DNA from: UBA6772 sp965183875
GTDB lineage: Bacteria; Bacteroidota; Bacteroidia; Flavobacteriales; UBA7430
Direction of reading: 5' to 3'
Assembly (NCBI GenBank): GCA_965183875.1
Contig: CBCYMK010000028.1
Location: 124,001 to 188,000 of the forward strand
DNA length: 64,000 bases
The stretch's first letter is position 1, and every line of letters begins with the position of its first letter. Position numbers and translations under genes: made by a program. Shown piece by piece: positions 53,675 to 61,696 of the stretch. The notes under the pieces are model-generated. The model made no database searches, was not told the origin of the DNA, and was given only the letters and a program-made list of their open reading frames with translations.

Positions 53675-53708
53675 AAAATATAAATCGATTTAAAAATTCT
53701 TCCACAAA
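53675..53708 (-). promoter_or_regulatory. Candidate promoter of the methyltransferase leader
   Basis: Minus strand TTTG at 53708-53705 and TATATTTT at 53682-53675 (one mismatch to TAnnTTTG) are 22 bases apart. The predicted start near 53671 gives a leader of about 130 bases with the GTG about 10 bases in. Confidence 0.45.
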
Positions 53709-53728
53709 AAAAAGCGGCTTTCGCCGTT
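53705..53728 (-). terminator. Intrinsic terminator after der
   Basis: On the minus strand AAACGGC and GCCGCTT pair (one G-T wobble) around loop GAAA and are followed by eight T residues. Confidence 0.75.
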
Positions 53729-53732
53729 TCTC

Positions 53733-55040
53733 TTATTTTTTTCTGAAGTATATTCTAATTGGAACTCCTTGTAGATTGTACATTTCTCTCATTTTATTTT
53801 CTATAAATCGCTTGTATGGATCTTTTACATACTGCGGTAAATTACAGAAAAAAGCAAAGGTAGGAACTCGTGTAGGTATTTGAGTGATGTATTTAATTCT
53901 CACATATTTCCCCTTGTACGAAGGAGGAGGAGTAGATTCTGTTATTGGTAAGAACCTATTGTTCAACTCTGAAGTTGAAATTTTTGTATTCATTCTATCG
54001 TATACTTCTACAGCCATTTCTACAGCTTTAAAAATACGCTGTTTTGTGGTGGCAGAAATAAATATGATTGGATAGTCGGTAAAAGGCGCCGTTTTTTCGT
54101 AAATCATCTTGCGGTAGCGCTCCATGGTCATGGTTTCTTTGTTCTCAACCAAATCCCATTTATTTACCAAGACTACAATTCCCTTATTGTTTTTCTCTGC
54201 TAAGTGGAAGATATTTAAGTCTTGTGCGTCAAAACCAATAGTTGCATCTACCATAACAATACACACATCACTATGTTCTATAGCGCGAATTGATCTCATC
54301 ACAGAGTAAAATTCCAGGTTTTCGTGAACCTTAGCTTTCTTTCTGAGTCCAGCAGTATCTACTAAGGTAAATTCATTACCAAACTGATTGTAGTGCGTAT
54401 CTATAGAGTCTCGTGTAGTACCAGCAATATCGGTTACTATATTCTTGTTTTGACCCATTAGTGCATTTACCAAAGAAGACTTCCCAGCATTAGGACGTCC
54501 TACAATAGCAAACTTAGGAAGCTCATTTTCATCAAGCTCATCTTCTTTTTCGAAAGAAGCAACCAATGCATCAAGTAACTCGCCAGTACCACTACCATTA
54601 ATAGACGATAAAGGGTAGTATTCTCCTAGTCCTAAATTGTAAAACTCCATAGCAGCATCCATTCTCATGGCGTTATCTACTTTGTTTACAACTACAAAAA
54701 CGGGCTTGTCTGTTCTGTGAAGTATCCTTGCTACATCCATGTCTAAATCAGTAGTCCCTGTTTCAACATCAACAACAAAAATTATCTGACTAGCTTCTTC
54801 AATAGCAATTTTCACTTGCTTGCGAATTTCACCTTCAAACACATCTTCAGATCCTGTTATATACCCTCCAGTATCTATGACAGTAAAATCTCTACCGTTC
54901 CAGTCTGAAGTTCCGTAATGACGGTCTCTTGTAACTCCACTAACGGAGTCAACAATCGCTTGACGTCTTTGTGTAAAGCGATTAAATAACGTAGACTTCC
55001 CAACGTTAGGACGACCTACTATGGCAACTATATTCCCCAT
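53733..55040 (-). CDS. der: Ribosome assembly GTPase Der/EngA
   Basis: 435 residues with two tandem G domains: GRPNVGKST near residue 8 with VNKVDN, and GRPNAGKSS near 183 with VNKWDL, followed by a C-terminal KH-like domain. Double-GTPase architecture is unique to Der. It acts in 50S subunit maturation. It lies 7 bases after era. Confidence 0.97.
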   Translation of the reverse strand: MGNIVAIVGRPNVGKSTLFNRFTQRRQAIVDSVSGVTRDRHYGTSDWNGRDFTVIDTGGYITGSEDVFEGEIRKQVKIAIEEASQIIFVVDVETGTTDLDMDVARILHRTDKPVFVVVNKVDNAMRMDAAMEFYNLGLGEYYPLSSINGSGTGELLDALVASFEKEDELDENELPKFAIVGRPNAGKSSLVNALMGQNKNIVTDIAGTTRDSIDTHYNQFGNEFTLVDTAGLRKKAKVHENLEFYSVMRSIRAIEHSDVCIVMVDATIGFDAQDLNIFHLAEKNNKGIVVLVNKWDLVENKETMTMERYRKMIYEKTAPFTDYPIIFISATTKQRIFKAVEMAVEVYDRMNTKISTSELNNRFLPITESTPPPSYKGKYVRIKYITQIPTRVPTFAFFCNLPQYVKDPYKRFIENKMREMYNLQGVPIRIYFRKK

Positions 55041-55047
55041 TTTGTGC

Positions 55048-55938
55048 TTATGTATGGTAACCGAAACGCTTCAAATCTTGATCGTTGTCGCGCCAGTTCT
55101 TTATTACTTTAACAAATAATTCTAAAAATACCTTCTTGCCGAAGAATACTTCTAAGTCTTTACGAGCCTGAGTTCCTACTTTTTTCAAAGCCTTACCTTG
55201 ATGCCCTATAATAATACCTTTCTGTGTTTCTCGAGCTACGTTAATAATAGCACCGATGCGGATAATAGTTTCTTCTTCCTTAAAAGTTTCTACCACTACC
55301 TCAACCGAATAAGGGATTTCCTTTTGATAGTTTAAGAGAATTTTCTCTCTAATAATTTCCGAAACAAAGAAGCGTTCTGGTTTGTCTGTTAAAGCGTCTT
55401 TAGGGAAGTAAGGAGTCCCTTCGGGAAGTAGATCCGTTATCTCCCCCATTATTTGCTCTACACCAAATCCTTCTATTGCCGAAATAGGTAAAATTTTAGC
55501 CAAAGGTAATTGCTCTTTCCAGTGGTCTATCGCTTTTTCTACTCCAGCCTGATCAGAATTGTCAATTTTGTTAATTAACAATAGTATCGGAATACTCGTT
55601 GTTTTTAGTCGCTCAAAGAAACTAGCATCTTTTAGTGCTTTTTCTCCTATTTCAACCATATACAAAAACACATCTGCATCTTGGAATGCCGATTTCACAA
55701 ACTTCATCATACTCGATTGAAGGTTGTAGTGTGGTTGTATCACTCCTGGGGTATCAGAAAAGACAATCTGATAGTCCTCTTCATTTACCACCCCTAGAAT
55801 ACGGTGTCTTGTAGTTTGTGCTTTCGAAGTGATAATAGATAATTTCTCACCTACCAATTTATTCATCAAAGTAGATTTCCCCACATTTGGGTTCCCGATG
55901 ATGTTCACAAAGCCTGATTTGTATTTTTTTTCTTCCAT
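55048..55938 (-). CDS. era: GTPase Era
   Basis: 296 residues: G1 GNPNVGKST near 16, DTPG, NKID, SAIEG, and a C-terminal KH domain (IIGHQGKALKKVGTQARKDLE). Era binds 16S rRNA near its 3' end and helps mature the 30S subunit. Era and Der are adjacent in many Bacteroidota. Confidence 0.97.
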   Translation of the reverse strand: MEEKKYKSGFVNIIGNPNVGKSTLMNKLVGEKLSIITSKAQTTRHRILGVVNEEDYQIVFSDTPGVIQPHYNLQSSMMKFVKSAFQDADVFLYMVEIGEKALKDASFFERLKTTSIPILLLINKIDNSDQAGVEKAIDHWKEQLPLAKILPISAIEGFGVEQIMGEITDLLPEGTPYFPKDALTDKPERFFVSEIIREKILLNYQKEIPYSVEVVVETFKEEETIIRIGAIINVARETQKGIIIGHQGKALKKVGTQARKDLEVFFGKKVFLELFVKVIKNWRDNDQDLKRFGYHT

Positions 55939-55946
55939 TGCGGCTG

Positions 55947-55973
55947 CAAAGATACGTTAAATTAAAGAGCAAA
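55947..55973 (-). promoter_or_regulatory. Candidate era-der promoter
   Basis: Minus strand TATCTTTG at 55954-55947 fits TAnnTTTG exactly, just 8 bases before the ATG, with TTTG at 55973-55970; the 15-base spacing is shorter than usual. If used, the era message would be nearly leaderless. Confidence 0.45.
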
Positions 55974-56080
55974 ATCTTATTTATTTCCCATTATTACTTA
56001 TGCTTCTAATGTTTATTTCAAGACTCTTCATCTGATAAACAGCGGCTTAGGAAAAAGATTAATATATTAATGAAATAGGC

Positions 56081-56112
56081 TTGTTTTATTGAAAGTCTTT
56101 GGCTTATATTTG
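56081..56112 (+). promoter_or_regulatory. Promoter of tRNA-fMet (-33 TTG, -7 TATATTTG)
   Basis: TTG at 56081-56083 and TATATTTG at 56105-56112 are 21 bases apart, a full consensus match. The -7 box ends only 3 bases before the mature tRNA 5' end. Confidence 0.75.
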
Positions 56113-56115
56113 CAC

Positions 56116-56188
<73 letters not shown>

Positions 56189-56193
56189 CTACC

Positions 56194-56224
56194 AAAAGCC
56201 ACTTTTAAAAAAGTGGCTTTTTTT
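56194..56224 (+). terminator. Intrinsic terminator after tRNA-fMet
   Basis: AAAAGCCACTT pairs with AAGTGGCTTTT, followed by T residues, 6 bases after the tRNA. Confidence 0.88.
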
Positions 56225-56320
56225 ATGGACTCATTTTTGCACAATAAGAATGCTTAGTTAAAGAATTACCTGTATTTTACAAGGAATTTAATACATCTAT
56301 AAGTCAAACAGCACGCTCCA

Positions 56321-58282
56321 ATGAATAATTGGCTAACATATATATTAGGAGTCTTTTGTGTTCTCATCGTGTTTAGCGAAGTTCCAACTTCGCAAACCAA
56401 CGCTACAGGGGCTCCTTCGGGATACAGTGGTTCTGTTTCTGATTTGCAAAACACCTGCGAATCGTGCCATTCTCTAAGTACAGAGAATTTCACAGATTCC
56501 AATCAAGTATTAATCTCTTCCGAATTAGACTACCTAGACCATTATAATTTAGGGCAATCCTATTTTTTCGCCATTACTGCTAGTTCTATTACTCTCAATA
56601 AATTTGGATTTCAAGCTTGTATAGAAAATGAATTGGGTGAGAAAATTGGTACTTTGGAATTAGCCGATGCCAGTCAAACCCAATTAACCGAAGACGGTAC
56701 TTATATTACCCACACCAATTCGGGTTCTTTTGGTGTTGGCGTAAGTACCTGGGTTTTTAACTGGGTAGCTCCTTTAACTCAGCAAGGAGACGCGGTTTTA
56801 CATACCTCGGTTTTGTTTTCAAATGATGATGGCAGTACTCAAGGAGACCAGGTGGTTTATCAGTCTCGTCACTATTCGGAGCCTAATTTTGGTTGTACAG
56901 ATCCTATTGCTTTTAATTTCGATACTTTATATGATATTGAAGATGGTTCTTGCCTTTTTAGTTTAAGTTCCGAATCTCTAAGTTTAAGTTACCAAGATCT
57001 TGTAGTAACTGGTGTTTATGGCGAGGAATTAGAAGTCCAAATTAATGTACACAACACAGGAGAGGAAACTGTTAATGTTCACGTTTCAAGAGTCCCAGCT
57101 CAACAATCAACACCTTTAAATTGGTTTTGTTGGGGCGCATGCTTTATACCTACTGTAAGTGAAAGTCCAATCAATTTACCAATTGAGCCTGGTTCATACT
57201 CGAGCGAGTTTAGTGGGCACCTTTTAGCCAATAACAGTCCAGGTGAGTATCCTGTAGAGTATTGTTTTTATGCAGAGGATGCAATAGAGGATAGTATATG
57301 TGCTACGGTGACTTATATTATCCTAGGTGATATTTTTGGGTGTACAGATCCTAATGCCCTTAATTTTGATACGCAAGCTACCGTAGATGATCAGAGTTGT
57401 ATCCTTTTCCCAAATCCAATATGGGAGTTTTCTCAATCTTATGGTGGAAGCCATACGGTTGCCTTAAATACCGATGCTTCTATAGCAATTAATGGTTCTC
57501 CAATTTCTATAGGCGATTGGATTGGTGTTTTTTATGAGAGTGCAACAGGACTTGTTTGTGCAGGATATACAGAATGGTTAGGGGAAAATGTGAATCTAAA
57601 TATTCAGGGCTTTGACCCTGAGTCTGGACAAGGGTTTTCATTGAATGAAGAGTTTATTTGGCAGGTATGGGATGCTTCTCAGGGGGTAAGTTGGCCAATG
57701 ATTGCTACCTATAGTTCACTACAACCAAATCATGAATTTTTTCAAGTCGATGGATTTAGTTCTATTATTAGCATGGTTAATATAAGTCCTGTTAGCAGTC
57801 AAGATTTTTCGATCCCCGAAGGATGGACCTTATTTTCTACCTATATGACTAATTCCAATATGGATGTTATCCATCTTGTTCAAGCTATAGAAGATGATTT
57901 AATTATCATAAAAAATAACACTGGAGCGGCTTATATTGTAGAGTATCAGTTTAATGCTATTGGCGATTTTATAGAAGGTCAAGGTTATTTAATGAAGACC
58001 AGTTCTCCTGTAGATTTTTCTATACAAGGAGAATATGTTAAACCTACTCAGTTTCCAATCCCCTTACAGCAGGGATGGAATATGGTAGGTTATTTAAACA
58101 CAGAACCCATACATTCAGACATTATTTTCCAAGACCTTCTCGATTCAGAGCAAATTGATATTGTTAAAGATTATTTAGGTAATGCCTTAATTCCAGCCTG
58201 GGAATTTAATGGTTTAGGGATGATGCATCCTGGGCAAGGATATCAGTTGAAAGTTGTAGAGCAAACGATTCTACAATATTAA
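56321..58282 (+). CDS. Secreted reeler-like protein with CxxCH motif and C-terminal GW/GQGYQ repeats
   Basis: 653 residues with an N-terminal signal or anchor helix (about 4-20). The first domain (about 25-190) matches the Bacteroidota choice-of-anchor V/reeler type, opening with TGAPSGYSGS and CESCHS, a CxxCH that could bind haem c. Two GCTDP...DxSC repeats (about 192-215 and 340-365) flank a domain at 220-335. The last 165 residues are two copies of the GW...GQGYQ module, ending the protein at QY. No classical type A sorting domain is visible. Exported, function unknown. Confidence 0.75.
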   Translation: MNNWLTYILGVFCVLIVFSEVPTSQTNATGAPSGYSGSVSDLQNTCESCHSLSTENFTDSNQVLISSELDYLDHYNLGQSYFFAITASSITLNKFGFQACIENELGEKIGTLELADASQTQLTEDGTYITHTNSGSFGVGVSTWVFNWVAPLTQQGDAVLHTSVLFSNDDGSTQGDQVVYQSRHYSEPNFGCTDPIAFNFDTLYDIEDGSCLFSLSSESLSLSYQDLVVTGVYGEELEVQINVHNTGEETVNVHVSRVPAQQSTPLNWFCWGACFIPTVSESPINLPIEPGSYSSEFSGHLLANNSPGEYPVEYCFYAEDAIEDSICATVTYIILGDIFGCTDPNALNFDTQATVDDQSCILFPNPIWEFSQSYGGSHTVALNTDASIAINGSPISIGDWIGVFYESATGLVCAGYTEWLGENVNLNIQGFDPESGQGFSLNEEFIWQVWDASQGVSWPMIATYSSLQPNHEFFQVDGFSSIISMVNISPVSSQDFSIPEGWTLFSTYMTNSNMDVIHLVQAIEDDLIIIKNNTGAAYIVEYQFNAIGDFIEGQGYLMKTSSPVDFSIQGEYVKPTQFPIPLQQGWNMVGYLNTEPIHSDIIFQDLLDSEQIDIVKDYLGNALIPAWEFNGLGMMHPGQGYQLKVVEQTILQY

Positions 58283-58339
58283 TTTTAATGCGCTTTATTT
58301 TGAAGCACTTTTTGTAAATTGGACTCTTAAATTTAGATT

Positions 58340-58894
58340 ATGAAAAAAATTATTGCGGGTGTATTGGTACTTTCTATTATGGTTAGTTGCACTAGAGAAT
58401 TAGGTTCCCTAAAAAATATAAGTCTTAAAGAACTCCAGATGGAAGAATCCTTCGAGCTTGTTCTAAAACAACAATCATATACGGCTAACACATTAGAGTC
58501 TGCAGTAGAATTGGCTCTTAAGTCGGTTCCTAAAGCCACTTTTTTGAAGAATACAGCTGTTAGTTCTAAAGGAAAAAAAATAACAATTATTACTGATGTT
58601 TGGGCGGCTAGTAAAAAGAAAAAGAACAAAAATCAGGACCTTAGAGTAAATAAATTCAACAAGAAAAATAAAGGTACTATTACAAACTTAAATCCTAAAG
58701 ATGAAAATCTATACAAATTCAAAGAAGGGATGAGAGTACAATGGAGTGACCCTAATTTTGGCGATGGCTCTGGTATGATTACGGTTATATCTGGTAATAC
58801 TGCCCTTTTAGATAAAGTAGTTGATGCTGATGGTCAGCCAAAGGGAAAAATGAAACTCCCTCTAAAAATTCTAAAGCCTGCCAAAAGAAAATAA
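58340..58894 (+). CDS. Predicted Lys-rich lipoprotein
   Basis: 184 residues with a lipoprotein signal (VLVLSIMVSC, Cys about 17). Residues about 30-75 look helical; 88-115 is a strongly basic Lys/Asn-rich stretch; the C-terminal 65 residues (FKEGMRVQWSDPNFGDGSGM...) look like a small beta domain, perhaps SH3-like. I do not recognise a family. It has its own terminator and no functional link to its neighbours. Confidence 0.65.
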   Translation: MKKIIAGVLVLSIMVSCTRELGSLKNISLKELQMEESFELVLKQQSYTANTLESAVELALKSVPKATFLKNTAVSSKGKKITIITDVWAASKKKKNKNQDLRVNKFNKKNKGTITNLNPKDENLYKFKEGMRVQWSDPNFGDGSGMITVISGNTALLDKVVDADGQPKGKMKLPLKILKPAKRK

Positions 58895-58898
58895 TTTA

Positions 58899-58927
58899 AA
58901 CGCCACATTTATGTGGCGTTTTTGTTT
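58899..58927 (+). terminator. Intrinsic terminator
   Basis: AAACGCCACAT pairs with ATGTGGCGTTT around a one- to three-base loop, followed by T-rich sequence. Confidence 0.82.
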
Positions 58928-58931
58928 TGTA

Positions 58932-58939
58932 TAAATTTG
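58932..58939 (+). promoter_or_regulatory. candidate -7 promoter element of the esterase-like gene
   Basis: TAAATTTG fits TAnnTTTG and lies 37 bases before the ATG at 58977; no -33 box is evident. Confidence 0.35.
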
Positions 58940-58976
58940 GCATAGATATTGAATGCGTGCATTGAAAATATGTTTT

Positions 58977-60392
58977 ATGAGGAATTATATTTTAATCATT
59001 TTATTCGGTTCAATAGGGCAATTATTATTTGCTCAATGCCCAGATGTATACTTAAATGCTCATTTTACAGAGGTAAAAGACACTACGGTGGTTTATAATG
59101 AGGTTCATGATTTACAGGTTGATATCTATGAGCCAGTTGGGGAGTTTACGGGTGCCAGACCCTTGGTTATATTAGCACATGGTGGAACTTTTATCTTTGG
59201 TTTTAGGTATAATCCCACGATGATGTATTTGGGAGAAGAGTTAGCCAAACGTGGTTATGTTGTGGCATCTATAAGCTACCGTTTAATGTCTGCTTTCGAT
59301 TTATTAGACTACGAAAGTTCTATGGATGGGGTTTGTAAGGCTATAGGTGATGGTAGGTCAGCTGTTAGGTATTTTAAAAAATCAATTGAACAGGAGAACC
59401 CTTATCAAATAGATCCTAATCAAATTTATTTTGGGGGTAATTCTGCAGGTGCTGTACTCGCTATGCACGTTGGTTTAATGCAGGAGTCCGATATTACAGA
59501 TTCATTAATGCTGGCAAGAGTAGCTGCAAATGGAGGATTCGAAGGTGATGGAGGGAATGATGGGTATTCAAGTGAAATAAATGGAGTAATAAGTCTTGCT
59601 GGGGCTCTTCACGATACTGAATTCATTACAGAAGATGACTTAGGATTGCCTATCATCTCCTGTCATACCATTAACGATGGTACAGTGCCTTATAACTGTG
59701 GGACCACCTATGAATTGTCGACCATACCAGAACTCTGTGGAGCAGGAGCTATACAACAACGTACCAATGCGCTTGGTTTTACAACACATCATCAGTTAGA
59801 CTTTGGTGGAACAGAACACGTGCCTTGGGAATTTTATTATTCTAGTCAAGATTCTATGTTTGATTTTGTGAATACTAAGCTTTACAATATTGTTAGCTGT
59901 CCTTCAGCAGAACAAAATATTCCTTTAGATGAAGGTTGGTCTATGTTTTCCACTTATATACAGAGTTCTTCTCTAGCTATGACTACTTTATTTTCTGAAA
60001 TTGATAGTGATGTCTATCTAGTTAAAGATAATTTCGGAATGGCTTACCTTCCAAGTTGGGGCTTTAATGGTATTGGGGATCTTATCGACGGTCAAGGTTA
60101 TTTAGTAAAAATGAATTCTGCTAATAATCTACTTGTTTCTGGAGTGAAATTACACGACCATACACCTATAGCACTTGAAGGTGGATGGAATACGATTGCC
60201 TATTTATTAGAAGAGCCTTCTACTGCAGTAAATGTGTTTTCTACTTTGGTAAGCAACAATCTTTTGGGAATCGCAAAAGATGAATTTGGGAACGCATACT
60301 TGCCAGAGTGGGATTATGATGGAATTGGACTTATGCAGCCTACTAAAGGTTATCAGTTAAAGGTTTTGGAAGACTGTTCTCTAAGTTACTAA
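58977..60392 (+). CDS. Secreted alpha/beta hydrolase (esterase-like) with C-terminal GW/GQGYQ repeats
   Basis: About 471 residues from the ATG at 58977 (MRNYILI), with a signal peptide ending near FAQ. The esterase/lipase-like domain (about 25-310) has the oxyanion motif AHGG, nucleophile GGNSAGA and a plausible His in GGTEHVPW; it resembles carboxylesterase/peptidase S9-type secreted hydrolases. The last 155 residues are two copies of the same GW...FNGIG...GQGYQ module found at the end of the 56321 gene. The cargo-type layout suggests surface or extracellular localisation. Substrate unknown. Confidence 0.8.
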   Translation: MRNYILIILFGSIGQLLFAQCPDVYLNAHFTEVKDTTVVYNEVHDLQVDIYEPVGEFTGARPLVILAHGGTFIFGFRYNPTMMYLGEELAKRGYVVASISYRLMSAFDLLDYESSMDGVCKAIGDGRSAVRYFKKSIEQENPYQIDPNQIYFGGNSAGAVLAMHVGLMQESDITDSLMLARVAANGGFEGDGGNDGYSSEINGVISLAGALHDTEFITEDDLGLPIISCHTINDGTVPYNCGTTYELSTIPELCGAGAIQQRTNALGFTTHHQLDFGGTEHVPWEFYYSSQDSMFDFVNTKLYNIVSCPSAEQNIPLDEGWSMFSTYIQSSSLAMTTLFSEIDSDVYLVKDNFGMAYLPSWGFNGIGDLIDGQGYLVKMNSANNLLVSGVKLHDHTPIALEGGWNTIAYLLEEPSTAVNVFSTLVSNNLLGIAKDEFGNAYLPEWDYDGIGLMQPTKGYQLKVLEDCSLSY

Positions 60393-60397
60393 TAGTT

Positions 60398-60405
60398 TAT
60401 ATTTG
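60398..60405 (+). promoter_or_regulatory. candidate -7 promoter element of the thioredoxin-like gene
   Basis: TATATTTG fits TAnnTTTG and ends 23 bases before the ATG at 60429. No -33 at usual spacing. Confidence 0.4.
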
Positions 60406-60428
60406 TAATTAACCTATAAGTAAAATAC

Positions 60429-60947
60429 ATGCGATTACTAATTTATACAATTCTAAGCCTTTTTTCTATGTCTTTATTTGCACAACAGATGGATGATCGT
60501 GGATATATAGTAAAGGAAGGCCAGGAAGCACCAAGTTTTGAATTGCCACTTTTGTCCGGTGAAATAGTAACCAACGAAATGCTTGTTGGAAAAGTGGTGG
60601 TACTTCAATTTACCGCTTCTTGGTGTAGCGTGTGTAGAAAAGAAATGCCCCATTTAGAATCTGAGGTATGGCAACAATTTAAGGATGATGATTTTCTTTT
60701 AATAGGAATTGATTTAAAAGAAGATGAAGAAACTACAAGAGCCTTTGTTGAAACTATTGGAACCACATACCCTGTAGCTTTAGATTTAGACGGAAGCTTG
60801 TTTAGCCTTTTTGCAGGGCCTAAACAGGGAGTAACTAGGAATATAGTTATCGATAAGAAAGGAGCTATAGCATTCTTAACTCGACTCTATGAAAGGGAAG
60901 AATTTGAGGAGATGATTTCAGTTATCGAACTAGAATTAAAGAACTAA
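60429..60947 (+). CDS. TlpA-like periplasmic thioredoxin-fold protein
   Basis: 172 residues with a signal peptide ending at LFAQ (about 19) and an AhpC/TSA-TlpA thioredoxin domain: APSFELPLLSG, active site WCSVC at 65-69, then the family Glu/Pro context KEMPHLE and IGIDLKED. Probably a periplasmic thiol reductant for envelope proteins or cytochrome maturation. A terminator overlaps its end. Confidence 0.87.
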   Translation: MRLLIYTILSLFSMSLFAQQMDDRGYIVKEGQEAPSFELPLLSGEIVTNEMLVGKVVVLQFTASWCSVCRKEMPHLESEVWQQFKDDDFLLIGIDLKEDEETTRAFVETIGTTYPVALDLDGSLFSLFAGPKQGVTRNIVIDKKGAIAFLTRLYEREEFEEMISVIELELKN

Positions 60948-60973
60948 AAAAGGAGCCGAATGGCTCCTTTTTT
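60946..60973. terminator. Bidirectional terminator, copy 1 of an identical pair
   Basis: AAAAAAGGAGCC, loop GAAT, GGCTCCTTTTTT: a perfect 12-bp stem. The same 28-base hairpin plus the following A recurs at 61669-61697. Confidence 0.9.
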
Positions 60974-60979
60974 AGTTCT

Positions 60980-61621
60980 TTAATCTACTGCTTGATCTGT
61001 AAGCTTTAAATAGATAAACGCTAAGGCTATCGATACCATAGGCATAGTTATAAATAACCCTACAATAAACGATAAGAAGCCTATAATAACTATTACCATC
61101 GCTAAGAGAGCCCAAACAAATAGTTTTACAGTTTGTCCTTTTGTTATTGCCCAACTAGATTTTAGTGCTTCATCGAAACTTTGGTCTTTATCTACTATAA
61201 AAGCAGGTAAAAACATCAATCTTAGTCCAATATGTACACCTGGGACGACTAAGAATATAAGTCCTATTACAGTAGCTATCCCACCTAATAGATTCGCAAT
61301 AATATAATTGAGAAGATTTTTAAAGGAAACTCTAAATAAATCTGAAAATTCGATTTCTTCATTTCTGCTATGCATAATCATTATTCTCCAAATACCTAAG
61401 CTTAAGTAGGTGCTAATAAGAAAACCTAAGAGGGTAATTAGATACAAATACAGATTTGGAGTCCCAGCTAAAGCTTCATTCTCTGCTAGTTGATATGATT
61501 GTTGAATTGAACTCATCATGGTGATGAAAACGGCTATACCGATAAAGAATATTACTTTTTCTTTAAATTTTCTCCATCCAAACTCAAATGATTCTGTGGT
61601 CGAAATACTATATTCTTTCAT
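60980..61621 (-). CDS. Multi-pass membrane protein (DUF975/GDPD-membrane-domain-like)
   Basis: 213 residues with about five or six hydrophobic segments (about 25-42, 60-80, 110-135, 165-185, 187-205). The segment IFLVVPGVHIGLRLMFLPAFIVDKDQSFDEALKSSWAITKG is characteristic of membrane proteins related to the DUF975/YciC/glycerophosphodiester phosphodiesterase membrane domain group. Function unknown. It is enclosed by two identical terminators, so it must have its own promoter in 61622-61668, where I see no clear box. Confidence 0.75.
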   Translation of the reverse strand: MKEYSISTTESFEFGWRKFKEKVIFFIGIAVFITMMSSIQQSYQLAENEALAGTPNLYLYLITLLGFLISTYLSLGIWRIMIMHSRNEEIEFSDLFRVSFKNLLNYIIANLLGGIATVIGLIFLVVPGVHIGLRLMFLPAFIVDKDQSFDEALKSSWAITKGQTVKLFVWALLAMVIVIIGFLSFIVGLFITMPMVSIALAFIYLKLTDQAVD

Positions 61622-61668
61622 AATTTGATTTTTGATTAAGTGTAAACTTACAAAAAATAGTGGAACAC

Positions 61669-61696
61669 AAAAAAGGAGCCGAATGGCTCCTTTTTT
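61669..61696. terminator. Bidirectional terminator, copy 2 of an identical pair
   Basis: Same hairpin as 60946-60973, base for base. It ends the leftward purT transcript and overlaps the purT stop codon. Confidence 0.9.

Noticed and set aside
58290..58318. Terminator after the reeler-like gene
   Set aside because: GCGCTT and AAGCAC can pair only with a mismatch and a long loop; too weak to list as a feature.
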